Source of the DNA: Elysia chlorotica
Taxonomy: Eukaryota; Mollusca; Gastropoda; Plakobranchidae
Reading direction: 5' to 3'
Length of the DNA: 64,000 nt
NCBI GenBank assembly: GCA_003991915.1
Contig: RQTK01000212.1
Location: 36,429 to 100,428 of the forward strand
The notes under the pieces were generated by a model, which searched no databases, was not told the origin of the DNA, and saw only the letters and a program-made list of their open reading frames with translations. The position numbers were made by a program, and so were the translations under genes. Shown in pieces: positions 13,431 through 27,133 of the stretch. The number at the start of each line of letters is the position of its first letter. The stretch's first letter is position 1.

Positions 13431-13752
13431 TTTACAATTATTTACCTTCTATCAAGGGTAGGAGTTTGAGCATCTAACAAAAACCCACCACCAACAGTAA
13501 CAACAACAACAAACCAGCCACGCCCTCTAGTTTCTAAGTATGTTTTGCGCAAACCACACAACTGGGAAGGTGGTTCTACTTTGTTGAAAGACATTACAAT
13601 TATTTACCTTCTATCAAGGGTAGGAGTTGGAGCAATTAAAAAAACATCAACAACAACAACAACAACAACAAACCAGCCACGCCCTCTAGCTTCTAAGTAT
13701 GTTTTGCGCGAGCCATAAAACTGGGAAGGTGGTTCTACTTTGTTGAAAGACA
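13431..13752. repeat. Tandem duplication, about 161 bp unit
   Basis: 13431-13591 and 13592-13752 both run from TTACAATTATTTACCTTCTA through an (AAC)n stretch and CCAGCCACGCCCTCTAG to GGTGGTTCTACTTTGTTGAA. Confidence 0.88.
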
Positions 13753-14677
13753 TGAATCATTTAAAAAAATGTTATAAACATCAGTGTCATTTTGTAGAAC
13801 AATAATAGTTTATTCCTTTTGCGCACTTCATATCCTTTTCTCGATACTAGAAAAAAATCACATCATTTATCACTAGCCACTCGTCTGCAGAATATATTGC
13901 CTGATGAGCAACATGAAAAAAGTAGAGCTCATGATTTCCATCAAGGTTATTATAGATCTAATACATAATGATTCATATTCCTTTTTATACAATTCCACTT
14001 GGATTCTTTTTCAATGCGGACTTTGAGTGGGCTATTGATAAAGTTGTTTTTTTTTGTTATTGTGGAAAGAATAGATCTGTATAGATATTAGATAAAAGCT
14101 TCATCTCTTGTGTTTCAAAACATTGAGAGTTTTAAGCATTATTTTCTAGGCGTTGTTATCTTTATCGGGATCAACCATCTTTGCTGTGGATGAACAAAAC
14201 AGAAAGAACCATGTTTCTAGAAGCCTTTAGGAAAAACTTTTATAAAAAATAATTTTTTTATTCATTTATGTTTATTTTCAAAGAAAAATTTCCTAGAATA
14301 AACGGAAGTGTATTTTAATAAAGTTAAAATGCATTATTTGTGTGAAAACGAAGATAAACATGATTGTCCACGATAAATAAAAAAGACTAAGCTACATCTA
14401 CTAAGAGTGTAAATCTATGTATTTCAACGTTGTTTTTCTTACGCTTGTGCGAAAACAAGTTTAAGGAAGACCATTAAACAATTAAAATGGAACAAAGAGT
14501 TCGTGAAGAAGTAAAGGAGGATGCGTCGAACTCTTAAGCGAATGGTGTCATCATAGACTTTCTCAAGCTGTGTCAGTTTTGTACAGTCTCTGGTGTCATC
14601 CCCCGGATCATGGCTGTGACCTCATAAACCAGATGGCCTAATTATTCCACGGGGACCTGGAGGAGACCACATTCCAT

Positions 14678-14680
<3 letters not shown>

Positions 14681-14744
<64 letters not shown>

Positions 14745-14788
14745 CATCTGACTTTCTTAATCTCTCTCCATCTCCATCCCTCTGTCTC

Positions 14789-14848
<60 letters not shown>
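14681..14848. repeat. (GA)n and (CT)n arms facing each other
   Basis: (GA)n at 14681-14740 and (CT)n at about 14794-14846 with about 55 bp between, making a long potential hairpin. Confidence 0.85.
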
Positions 14849-14851
<3 letters not shown>

Positions 14852-14974
14852 ACTTCTGTCCATCTCCGTCGACTTCTCTCTGGTCTGACTGTCTCTCGTT
14901 CCCTTTCCCTGACCCACTCTTTCTATCCCCCCCCTCTCTGTCTGTCTGTCTGTCTGTCTTTCTCTCTCTCTCTC

Positions 14975-15015
<41 letters not shown>

Positions 15016-15043
15016 TATCCTTTTTCTCGCATCATCCATCTCC

Positions 15044-15080
<37 letters not shown>

Positions 15081-16034
15081 CTCTCCCCTTAGCCTTTTTC
15101 TCGCATCATCCATCACCCCGCATGGCTGATTCCCCTTTGTCTTGTGGACGTTTTTGTTTCATGTAGCATTTAGGACTTTTCAGATACAATGTACCACTCA
15201 CTAAATCCCAAAGTTGTTAAACTTTACGACCACTAAGCTCCCCAGAGACAACGCTTTATCGTAGTCGTAACAAATCTGACATAACGATCCATTCTTATCG
15301 GTTTCCAAAGGCTGTTCAGATGTGATGTTTACCCTTGGATCTTCTGGGTGAATTGATCAGGCCACTAGGGGAAAGAAGCAATGCAACTGGCGCCCTCTAT
15401 GTCTGGTAGCAAACACGTTTTAATGTTGGCGTATTTTAACGTTCACTAGAATTCATCAAAATACAGTACTGCACAGAGCCAGAGATGAGCAAAACAAAAA
15501 TGATACATGTACGAGATGCATTCGAAAAGAAAGGATAAATTAAGTCATATTTATAACGTATTGAAGATGATCACAGTAGATTGGTTGGACGTGTATTGTG
15601 TGGTATGCAAATTCTGTTCTGTACTAATTGGTCTACATTTTGTCTACAAAACAAGTTTTTATTTGTATAAAGTTACTAGAATATATAAAAGTTTACCCTC
15701 TCTCTTGATCTTTCTCTCTCTATATATCTCTCTCCCACCCCAACCCCCTCAGGAGTATCTAGACTTACACCGGTACCCTAAAATGAGTCATATCTTGGAG
15801 GGCTTTCCAAGTGTTAAATTCCACACAAGTAGCTTCAATCGCTAAATTTACCGCCTCGACTGTGCCGAAACTGTCGCACTAACTGCTCTTGACACACTGT
15901 GTTGTATGACTAATATGTAACAGTGCAGTGCAATCTCTGCTCATCGGATATCCCCCAACAGAGATAAGGCAACGCGTGTATTCAGCATCGATAATCGATA
16001 GAAACAATATGACATTACATACTACATGTACATG

Positions 16035-16074
<40 letters not shown>

Positions 16075-16187
16075 CTCTCTCCCACTAACCCTCTATCTGT
16101 CACACGCTCACCCTCTCTTTCTTTCTTGTACTCACCCACGTTCTCTCTTCTTGATTTTCCTTCTTTCTTTCTCTCGCAATCACTTCG

Positions 16188-16243
<56 letters not shown>

Positions 16244-17350
16244 ATTTCAGAAACAAATACATGTTTGCATGATATAACGCTGAAAGAGAATGGATCAATT
16301 CTTTTAGCTTCAAATTGAATAAGGGAAGCAAACTTCACAATGACCTTTGTATCACATTCCTTATCAACAAGGTGCATCTTAAGAAAGTCAGCAAAATGCT
16401 GATTTAAGCAAAATGAAAATAGAGGAGGATCGTGCGTTGTTTCAGGCACTGTGTGAAAGCAGTGTCGCTCGAATTGTACTACAATGACTGTATTAGGTTT
16501 ATGCTCTGGCGCTGCTTAAGTCCTGAATTCATCCGTAGAGGGACGTTCCTACAGGAACGACAATTCGTCTTTTGGATTGGAATTCACAATCGGGTCTGTT
16601 TGCTTACTTAATGCTGGTTTTTCTTACTCTCTGTGCTACAGCACGCAAACTTGCCAAACGTTTCTCCACGACATTCCTTGGTAGCCGACATGCGAAGTAA
16701 GTAAACAGCCAAACAAACAAGAAAAGAGTGGGCATCATTATGTCACCATGTTTATATTTTTACACGATTGTATACTGTGTTGAGAACGAGAAAACTTGAG
16801 CCTCAGAGAGGAAGGCTTGGGAGGTAAGATGAATTAGTTGACATAGACAAAACTCATGGGCGTGTTTATATGACACGCAGTGTGTGTACGGTTGCTCGCT
16901 CCAAGTGTGTTCAAGTGGGGGAGGAGAGAGCAGGGGGAATGTGTGTGTGTGTGTGTGTGTTGGGGGGGAGGGGGGGGGGGGGGAGCGTAATTCATACTGT
17001 TCATAAGACTGTTCAAATGCGACTTACATCAAGTTCAAAATTCTACCAATGAACCTTACAGCGTTATACATGGCTATGCATATAAATATACACACTTCTA
17101 TGCTGGTTCTATAAATAATGTGATATTTAAATCCAGGTATTCAAGCTCTCCCTAGTACTCCACATGACAGAAAACATTTTAGCTGACCATGAATAATAAA
17201 TTAAGCCTATTTTTTGCTTCTGCTTCAGAAAATAATAACACGGTACACAACTCTGTCAGGCTAAAAAGGTACTGTCTCGTCGATGGATTATTTTTACCCC
17301 CCGCGTGGAATCTTTCTTAATCTCTCTCCATCTCTCTTCTCTCCCCCCTA

Positions 17351-17403
<53 letters not shown>

Positions 17404-17526
17404 ACTTCTGTCCATCTCCGTCGACTTCTCTCTGGTCTGACTGTCTCTCGTTCCCTTTCCCTGGCCCACTCTTTCTATCCCCCCCCTCTCTGTCTGTCTG
17501 TCTGTCTGTCTTTCTCTCTCTCTCTC

Positions 17527-17558
<32 letters not shown>

Positions 17559-18397
17559 CCTCTCTCCCCTTAGCCTTTTTCTCGCATCATCCATCACCCC
17601 GCATGGCTGATTCCCCTTTGTCTTGTGGACGTTTTTGTTTCATGTAGCATTTAGGAATTTTCAGATACAATGTACCACTCACTAAATCCCGAAGTTGTTT
17701 AACTTAATAACCTCTAATAAAGCTCCCCAGAGACAACGTTTTATCGTAGGCGTAACAAATCTGACATAATGATCCATTCTTATCGCTGTTCGAAGACTTT
17801 TAGATGTGATGTTTACCCGTGGGTTTTCTGGGTGAATTGATCAAGCATTGCAATTGGCGCCCTCTATGTCTGGTAGCATACAGTTACTAGAATATATATA
17901 TAAACGTTACCCTCTCTCTTGATCTTTCTCTCTCTATATATCTCTCTCCCACCCCAACCCCCTCAGGAGTATCTAGACTTACACCGGTACCCTAAAATGA
18001 AACTAAGAGTTATCTTATGGAGCTCTGAAAGAGTCAAATTCTACGCAACAAGTAGCTTCAATCGCTAAGTTTACCACCTCGACTGTGCTGAAACTGTCGC
18101 ACTAACTGCTCTTTACACACTGTGTGTTGTATGGCTAATGTGCAACAGTGCAGTGAAATCTCTGCTCATCGGATATCCCCTAACAGAGATGAAGCAACGC
18201 GTGTATTCAACATCGATAATCGATAGAAACAATATGGCATTAGATACTACAAGCATTCTATCTCTCTTCTCTCTCTCTCTCTCTCTCTCCCACTAACCCT
18301 CCCTTTCTCTCTCACACACTCACCCTCTTTTTCTTTCTTTCACTCAGCCACATTCTCTCTCCTTGCTTTCCCTTCTTTCTTTCTCTCACTAACTTCA

Positions 18398-18445
<48 letters not shown>

Positions 18446-19220
18446 AGCTCAGAAACAAATACATTTTTGCATAATGATATAACGCTGAAATAGAATGTAT
18501 CAAGCTTGAAATTGAATAAGGAAAGCAAGCTTCAAAATGACCTCTGTATCATATTCCTCAAGGTGCATCTTTGAGAAAGTCAGCAAAAAGCTGATTTAAG
18601 CAAAATGAAAATAGAGGAGGATCGGGCGTTGTTTCAGGCACTGTGTGAAAGCAGTGTCGCTCGAATTGTACTACAATGACTGTATTAGGTTTATGCTGTT
18701 TGGCGCTGCTAAAGTCCTGAATTTATCCACAGAGGGACGTTCCTACAGGAACGACAATTCGTCTTTTGGATTGGAATCCACGATCGGGTCTGTTTGCTTA
18801 TTTGATGCTGGTTTTTCTTACTCTCTGTGCGGCAGCACGCAAACTTGCCAAACGTTTCTCCACGGCATTCCTTAGTAGCTGACATGCGAAATAAGTAAAC
18901 AACCAAACAATCCAACAATCCCCCCCCCCCAAAAAAAAAATAAAATAAATAAAAGAACAAAAAAAAACAACAAACAAACAAGAAAGGAGCGGTCATCAGT
19001 ATGTCACCATGTTTATATTTTTACATGATACTATACTGTGCTGAGATCGAGAAAACTTGAGCCCCAGAGAGGAAAGCTTGGAACGTACATTGTAGATAAA
19101 TTACGTGTAGACCTGGCACAGTTCACATAGACAAAACTCCTGGGCGTGTTTATATGACACGCAGTGTGTGTACGGTTGGTCGCTCCAAGTGTGTTCAAGT
19201 GGGGGAGGGGAGAGCACGGT
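14755..19220. repeat. Duplicated 2-kb block (14755-16932 and 17312-19217)
   Basis: Both copies start TTCTTAATCTCTCTCCATCT, share TTTTTCTCGCATCATCCATC, ATCTAGACTTACACCGGTAC, GGCACTGTGTGAAAGCAGTG and end GACACGCAGTGTGTGTACGG. They carry several (CT)n arrays (16037-16077, 16190-16232, 17359-17399, 18400-18442) of differing length. No gene recognised in either copy. Confidence 0.9.
16922..16984 (+). repeat. (GT)n and G-run tract
   Basis: GT repeats followed by long G runs with few interruptions; potential quadruplex former. Confidence 0.8.
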
Positions 19221-19493
19221 TGGGTGAGAGAGGGCAGAGCCGGCGATGCGTGCGGCGTGGGGGTATCTCAGGTCGGCGACAGTTAGCAAAACTGCCAACC
19301 CATGCGCCACCAACGGGCAGCATTAGGCCCATAAGTTTACACACACAAAACATCTAGAAAAATGCGCATTAAGTAAGCTTTTGTATACTGATGTTGAAAG
19401 ATTTGCAGTACACGTGTAGTAAAGTGGATCCTTAGAGAGATGGCGTGCCACCATAATTGAATTTTCTCGTTCACACTGTCATTGACTGTGATG

Positions 19494-19595
19494 TTGGTTG
19501 GTCGGTTGGCTTATCAATGTCCAACATCAGCAGCTGGGCTAAATTGCGTATGGGTCCTTAGACTTAAATTGCCGTCTGACATTGCAGGCATACCA
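19494..19595 (-). mobile_element. SINE 3' fragment, minus strand
   Basis: Reverse complement shows TGTTGGACATTGATAAGCCA and CCAACCAAC tail preceded by a GTCAGACG-like core. The interval 19600-21050 holds no recognised gene. Confidence 0.5.
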
Positions 19596-21052
19596 GGGCT
19601 CGTGTCTCATCGCTCAACTGGTCACCGAATAGTCTGATAATTTCCGAAAGTGACGGTGAATAGTTTATTTGCTCACATATTTTTTGACATAGCGTTGGGG
19701 AACCAAGAGTTGTGGTCCTGAATTTTGAATGTGCATGTATAAATATTCTCTTCATTCCTGTGCATGCAAGTCAAACATATTGAGTTTGTGTTGTCTACAC
19801 TCCAGGGTATTGTCAGATCACGTAGAGATCACGGCGGTTGTCTCCCCATGGTCCCCTTGTTTGGGAAGCGTGACGCAATGCACTCTGGGCAGTTCATGAT
19901 TCTGGTATTGTCGGGCTGGTCTCCCAACCGGCCAACTGACAAAACTTTGTCTAACTCGAGTCCTGCTGCCCTAGTGAACTAGTGAGAGCTATAATGTTGT
20001 TTGTTTATTTTTTTTCTTTTGTTTTTGTGATCATGCATCGTCAGCAGGTAGACCATTTCGCAAACGAGCCTCAAGGTTGAAGTCTGCCTCGCAGAGGCAG
20101 TGGGGATACGGACGCATCAAGATGAGAAATAACCTAAAACAATTTTCAATGTATCCCGAACAAGCTTGACGCTGTTGGTTCGGGGCATTTTCTCAGAATT
20201 GATAAAAGTCGGTGAAGACGCTTACGTAAGAAGTCATTATAAAAAATTCTAATCTTGAGTTTGTACTGCAGTCGTTGGCGGTTGATACCAGGCGCTCATT
20301 TCTTGGAAATGCTCTCAAACCGTGGCCTTAACCACAGAACCACCTGTTAACTTACGCAGTTGTCACTACTGATTAAAAAGCCAGTTTCCTTTTCTGTGGT
20401 TCTCATTGTCTTGAGATTTCAATTCTGAAAGTCACTGTGCCCCTAGCTTTACAGACTTTGCGATCGACAAGACTTATTACGCCCATTAGTCTTGGTGGGG
20501 AATTTCACCTGGCATTGGCTCCGTAAGTCATTGATAGGCCTATGATTGGTCCCCGGTGCAGATTTCCTTACCTATTGTCTTCGTTTTCGCGTTGGGTCCT
20601 GCAATCGCCAGGCCTTTGTTGTTTTAACCTGTCCCCCTTCCAGCCCACGAACCTAACCTGAGACGATCCACAATAAACAATCATACACGCCTGGTTTTGT
20701 TATGTCAAACAACATAAACCACATGAGTCACCACTTAGCTCTCCTCAAACACATAACAAACACACACACACACAAAAAGAAGAAGAAAAAGAGCCAACGA
20801 CAGCGTCATTTGAGATTGAGTCAGCATAAAGCATTTTCTAGGCCATACTGTTACCTGAGAATGGATTATAAATAATCTTCAATTAAACGTATAAATAATT
20901 CTAAAGCTGTGCTTGTATTTTAATCTATAATTATCGATAAAAAAAAGGTGAATACTGCAGTATAAATACTGTTCCCTCCAAAGAAAACTGTTCCTAATTG
21001 GAAGTGCCAATGTTAAACATTCCACAGTTCACTGATTCATGAAGCTCAAGTA

Positions 21053-21138
21053 GAGGATGGGTTCTTACTGAGAATCGAACTCCGAAACGCATGCTCGTCA
21101 GTCCAAAACACTAAATGGCTGAGCTACCAGCGCACCCT
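21053..21138 (-). mobile_element. tRNA-like SINE head, minus strand
   Basis: Reverse complement has A box TAGCTCAGCCATTTAG and B box GGAGTTCGATTC. No intact cloverleaf was verified. Likely a tRNA-derived repeat rather than a functional tRNA. 21140-23650 shows no gene. Confidence 0.5.
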
Positions 21139-23659
21139 GAAACTTAAGAGCACAAAACAAAAGTACCAAAAGCAGCTACACCAATAACAGCACCAAAAGC
21201 ACCACTAACAAGAACAACAACAACAACGCTCCATCCCGTTCCGTTTTTCTTTCTTGATATAAAAGGTCGAAGGTGTTGGGGCTACGCTTTTTGGTCTTCG
21301 TTAGGGCACTTTCTTCAGCCTTAGGAGACGTTAAACTAACGAGGGCTTTGCTTTCTCCCATCACATAGGGTAACGCTTTTTTGAACAACACCAACTTCCT
21401 TGATTACCGTGGTATGTTGAATCCTGTGTCCACTGCAGTGGTCAAGAGATCAAAGCATCGCGTGCTGTCCAGTGATCGGTCAGTGTCATCGGTCGATTAA
21501 GATCGATAGAGACTTTGCGATGATGAGGTCCGTAGCTAAAACGAAGACGATAAATAACAGAGTCTGTACCGGCGCCCAGTCATCGTTCTATTCTAAACTT
21601 ACGGGGCCATTACTAGGTGATCGGTAAATCCCATGCCCAAGGGGCGTCATAGTGTTATTCGTTATTGCCGTGTGGCCGCCTAGAGGTGACTAACGGTTTG
21701 ACTGGAGAGTGACTGACCAGTCATGGACACACTACAGATTCAAGCTGGGTTAGCCCTGACCGCGAGAGAAAACTAAAAAAAAAGAAAGAAAAAGGACCCA
21801 TGCATATTTACACCACACATGCTGTGCTTGTGCTCTCTGTCTCTTCCGCTCATTCCTCTCTTTCTATTTCATTTTACCACCTCTTTGGTTATTGAGTTAC
21901 TTAAAAGCACTTTCCCCCATATCTCAGTCCCTCGCGCCCTTTTGCTCCATCCGCCTCCTCTTCCTCTCCCGCTTTATAAAAACCAACAACAACAAAAAGC
22001 ACAAACAACTACCAATCTCTTAGCCTAATTGTATTTCACCCACCACTAGCCAGTGATGGTCTCTCTCTATCCCTCTGACTCTATTTAAAGTATACACTCT
22101 CCACAGCTTCCCCTGTAGTATATACCCCTAGGGGTCGAGACTGGGTCGGGGCTTGCGTCACATCACTGTGAAGAGCGGCCCCTGGTCCAAGTCACGCACG
22201 GCTAGCGCGCCCTCAGGGGGTACACCACTTCATATTTTATGTTATTTTCGTCGCCAGATTGGGAGAGTAGAGTTAGGGGTCTTATGCACACTGCAAGCTG
22301 CTGCAGAATATAAGAAAAGGTCAGCAGATCGTTTTTTAGTTTTATGTTTTTTTTTCTTCATAAAATCGCCTTTAAATTGAGTGTCACGAATTATAACATA
22401 AGGATACACATTCTACACTTTGGTTGTTGGGGTTGATTTGTCATTGTAGTACTCTGGCAGCCCTACTAGCTGGTTCGGTTTCATTGTCAGTACAACTACA
22501 TTATTATGTGACTAGTCATGTTCCGGGTATCCCGCTCTGGTTTCCATTCCGCGATATACATGTATAGCTTAGTTATCAGCGTCTGGTGTTAAGTTACGTT
22601 TGTCAATTCTGCAAATTGATTATTCTTTTTTGGGCTTACTCTTATGACTTAATTAAAAAGTCTTTCAAATGCTGGAAAAGTTTGTCGCGCCCGATTGAGG
22701 CATGTACGGGGTGTTATAAACCTGAAAGATTCTCATATACATATTGGCTAAAATAATCAACGATTTCGTACAGCGCGTTCCAAAGGCGTTCGCATCAAGA
22801 CTTCCAAAAGGTTGTAGAAGTCTAAAGTCACCGATTTGACTGGAGTGAACGCATTCTTGCAAGTAAATATGCAGAGGAGCAGTGGTGTTTTTAATTAACT
22901 TGTTAACAAAGCTAAGACATAATATTCAGCCTTAACTTTGTCAAATAGCTCATCTATACCTTATTATATTTTTATGTTTACTTCGATCGCTTTGCCTTCT
23001 ATTTTGGAGGCCTCAAACGACTCCCACATTTTCCGCCAAAGAAGTTTCAGTGGCTCTAGAAAGGCACATCAAAGGATCATCAATCTTGAAATCCCAGTCC
23101 TTATTCACACAGCTCCGTTGTGTTGCACACCAAGTAAATAAAGTATACAAACATGGTAATCTTTGACCAACACACTGCAACAAAATGTCTATTCATTCTG
23201 ACATGCGCAGTCATACGAACAAAGTCTCCTTTGATGGCTTTGGGGGAAAGGCCCCACTAAGGGACATACATGGATATACTAGAAGTCTTGCGACAATTGA
23301 GCTGATAGAGAAACTGGCGACGATTGATGATGAAATCTACAGTAGCGTTCAATAATGCATGTAGCGATATACTATACTCAGAGAGCCAATGAGCAGCCAG
23401 AAAAGCCTTGTCCAAGTGCTGTGATTATGTCACCCGTTACCGCCGTTTGGATCACAAAGCCTGTAAAGGTACATGTAGTTGGAATCCTTGCATAGTGCAC
23501 ATAGTCATGTATGCTTTTGGGAAGTAGGGTCGACAGCCATCGTACAGTTGGACGAGTTTGTTTTGCTTTTTGTTTTTTTTACTAGGTTGTTATAATTTCG
23601 TCGATATAATTATGTCACTCTGTTTAAGGGCTCACATGGGCGAGGAAAGGAAGTATGTG

Positions 23660-23706
23660 TGTGTGTGTGGGGGGGGGGGGTGTGGTGGAGGGGGGGGGGG
23701 GGGGGG
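23660..23706 (+). repeat. (GT)n plus long G runs
   Basis: GT repeats and G runs of about ten and sixteen, potential quadruplex. Confidence 0.8.
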
Positions 23707-24010
23707 ATGAAAGGATATTTGAAACTGACGCTAGTGTTAGAGTATTGGTCCCCCAACCTTGAGGTCCCCGGTTCGAAATTCACCATCAGATACATTTATA
23801 AAATTGTCAAAATTCTTCCTGTGTTGGTTAAGTCGGTGTCAGTATTATGTGACAAGCTGAGATAGAAGTCCTCGCATCCTCGTTCTATCTGTTGACAGCA
23901 CATTTAACAATTATTACTATCAGACGTTTGTCTTGGGGTCCGTCTACGATAAATATAGCCTAGCTGCAGCTGACGATGTATGTGCGTTTGAAAACCAACC
24001 AACAAACACA
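23707..24010 (+). mobile_element. tRNA-derived SINE copy
   Basis: B box CCGGTTCGAAATTC, then AAGTCGGTGTCAGTATTATG, CAGCACATTTAACAATT, GGGGTCCGTCTACG and AAACCAACCAACAAAC tail. 24011-25300 shows no gene. Confidence 0.7.
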
Positions 24011-25470
24011 CTTAGTGGTAGTGGTAATCGTTCTTTCCACCTCACTGGACCTATTTGGGCACCGGGTTGCCCTCCTACTGGTGGACAGAGTGCGTCAGGG
24101 TCACCGACTTGAATTACTGTAATGGCCGCCGTAATTGGCTAATGGTAGAGCCCGGGCCGGAAACAGACAGGTTAATATTAGCTCGGCGTTTCCCAGAAAG
24201 GTCAAAGGTCAGGCACGGTTCCACTGATTATAATCAAATTGTCTGGAATTTTCATAGTTTAAAATTTGTTTGCGTCAAGCTTTTGCGGATGAAAGTACAT
24301 GGAACAATGATAGATGAAATTTGATCAGGCGAAGATTAAGATGCAGTTTCTGATAAGATAGCCTACACGTTGTTCCCTTACGACGTGGGATCTCTGTAGG
24401 ACCCCGCTTTTCAAACAAAGTAGTTATTACTATTTGAGGAAAGCACACAATTTCAAACGTGAAATACGTAAAATTGCGTAGAACAGTGTCCATCGTAAGT
24501 ATTTTTAGTTGAAACCAACAGCAAAAAAAAAACAAAAAAACAACAACCAAGCAAACAAAAAACGCGTGGTGTCCAACTCACCCTCCCATATTGTACGATT
24601 AGGGTTGCCTGTTATCGTTATGATTGTTAGTTTCGCTGGAGACCTGGGCTAGATCCAGAATCTTTGATGTATTCTGGGCATGACAGAAGTGTTTCTGCTA
24701 ACTATGTGTAGTTAAACACCGTTATAGAGACAATCCGTTATGAGGAAAGTTTATGGAGTATTTCCGCATCATCAGTATGGGGTTGTGATTAGTAACGATG
24801 TTGGTTATAATAGAGGATGGGAGGGAGGGAGAAGGAGGGAGATTGATGGGGAGGATGGTGGGTACAGGAAGGGAAATGACATATAAAAAGATGTATTTCA
24901 GGAATTTCTTATCAACAACAAAACAAGGATGCGTATTTCAAACCCTGTATGTTCATTTATTTGTCGTGCCAAGACTCATGGCTACCATTCTTATTTGTTT
25001 GTAAATAACGAACATTGACACGTATATGATATACTTAGGAGACGTTAAACTTAAGAACTTTTACACTGATCTTCAGAGTCTACGAATAGAATTCGCTCAA
25101 AAGGATCCGGCTTGTGTAATTAACACGAAAGAAGGCAATGCGATAGTCTAGAGCCTAGCCCTTTGTTTGCATTATTACCAAGACCAGGGCTATAATAGAA
25201 ACGCGCTAGATGTAGATCCCAAAATTGTCATTTATGGGCTATGGGGCTGAGCCAGCCACCCCACGTCTGCACAGTTGCTGTCATTTGATAGGTCAACATG
25301 ACTGTGCCCAGTTTGAGTTTTGCTGATCGTGCAGCCCCGCTTTCTCCCTCTTTTTTCCCTTTCTCTCACTTTATCTCTCTCTCCGTCTCTATTCTTCCCT
25401 CTTTAAGCCCTGGCTTCTGTATATCTCGATTTCTCTCTGTCTGTGTGTTCTTCACGCTAGCTTTTCCTTT

Positions 25471-25556
25471 TCTTCTTCTTCTTCTTCTTCTTCTTCTTCT
25501 TCTTCTTCTTCTTCTTCTTCTTCTTCTTCTTCTTCTTCTTCTTCTTCTTCTTCTTC
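25471..25556. repeat. (TTC)n array, about 28 units
   Basis: Pure TTC/GAA trinucleotide repeat. Confidence 0.95.
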
Positions 25557-25868
25557 CTTATCCTTGTATATCCCTTTAGTTATTTTACAGATTCACTCCT
25601 ACTTCGAAAAAGAAAGTTTTAATATTATGTAAACACAAAGCCTTCTCTTCCCATTATTCTTCCTCTGCCCGTCAATGAATATTCAAATATTGGAAAAGTA
25701 GAGAGAATGAGAGAGGGGGAAGATCGGGAGCGAGAAAGAGAGACATAGAAAAAGGAAGAGAGTAAGAGAGGGAGAGACAGACAAAGGTGGGAAGGGAAAG
25801 ATAATAAAAAAAAGGGGAGGGGTCACTAAGAGGTCACAATGACCCATAGGCAATTGAACTGAAAGCAC

Positions 25869-26560
25869 GCTATGCATTATAAATTATTGTCGTATAGAAA
25901 CTTTCATTAGATCTAGGAGTCGTTAAACCCGGGGAGGGCTTCACTTTCTCTAATTTAAGTGTGGATTACAAAGCTATACCTGTATACATGTAGACGATCG
26001 CTGTACGTTTATTTGATCAGGGGTAGATCACTGGCGTTGCGATACCATTCACAATACAGGTTCTTGTGTTAAGACGCGCCCTTTTGGTCAGAGTTAATTG
26101 TCTTGGGCTATGTATGTTTTATTTGAGGAGCCACGATAACTAAAAAAAAATGGTAAAAGTGCTTTACAGTGCAAACATACTTTTGTGAATTCAAAGACCG
26201 TCCACTTGCATGTTCCAGCTATGCATTATAAATTATTGTCGTATAGAAACTTTCATTAGATCTAGGAGTCGTTAAACCCGGGGAGGGCTTCACTTTCTCT
26301 AATTTAAGTGTGAAATACAAAGCTATACCTATATACATGTAGAAGATCGCTGTACGTTTATTTGATCAGAGGTAGATCACTGGTATTGTGATACCATTTA
26401 CAATACAGGTTCTTGTGTTAAGACACGCCCTTTGAGTCAGAGTTAATTGTCTTGGGCTATGTATGTTTTATTTGAGGAGCAACGATAACTAAAAAAAATG
26501 GTAAAAGTGCTTTACAGTGCAAACATACTTTTTTGAATTCAAAGACCGTCCGCATGTTCC
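25869..26560. repeat. Tandem duplication, about 345 bp unit
   Basis: 25869-26217 and 26218-26560 both begin GCTATGCATTATAAATTATT and end at GCATGTTCC, with few differences. Confidence 0.93.
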
Positions 26561-26899
26561 ATAAGATGATATGCTTCAGGGCAGTATGGACAATGAGAAA
26601 ATAAATTTAGACGCCCGACTAGGGCATCAAAAGGCCAGGCTCTAAAAGCTCGCACTATGAGCAATACGACTTGCCGCTATCAGACTGATATTTGTATCTA
26701 TTATAGATCTAGTTCTATATTATCATTCTGTACATTTATAGTTACGTTGTAGCCGACTCTAAAAAAATTATTCTCTTGAGGCAGCCATGGAATTGCATTC
26801 ATTAACGTCTCGATATAGAAAAATATCCACCAAGTCTTCAAATTTGCATCTTATCGCGTCCCCCGCAAGTAAATTACCCTGCCCCTGCCTCCTCCATCG

Positions 26900-27133
26900 G
26901 GGGGCGCGGTGGTCCAGGGGTAGAACATCGGCTTCCGACGCAAAAGGTCCCGAGTTCGAATCCTGGCTGTTGCGTTTTGGTCGGTGTCAGTATAATGTGA
27001 CCGGCATGGTATCCCCGCCCTGTCTCGTGTTTGGCAGCACATAAAATTGTCAGACGTCCGTATCGGGGTCCGTCCACAATATAGCCTATATAGTGCCGCT
27101 GTTGGACGTTAAACCAACCAACAACCCAACAAA
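26900..27133 (+). mobile_element. Full-length tRNA-derived SINE, best copy in window
   Basis: A box region GTGGTCCAGGGGTAG, perfect-looking B box GAGTTCGAATCC, then GTCGGTGTCAGTATAATGTG, CAGCACATAAAATTGTCAGA, GTCCACAATATAGCCTATAT and GTTGGACGTTAAACCAACCA tail. About 234 bp. Confidence 0.85.
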
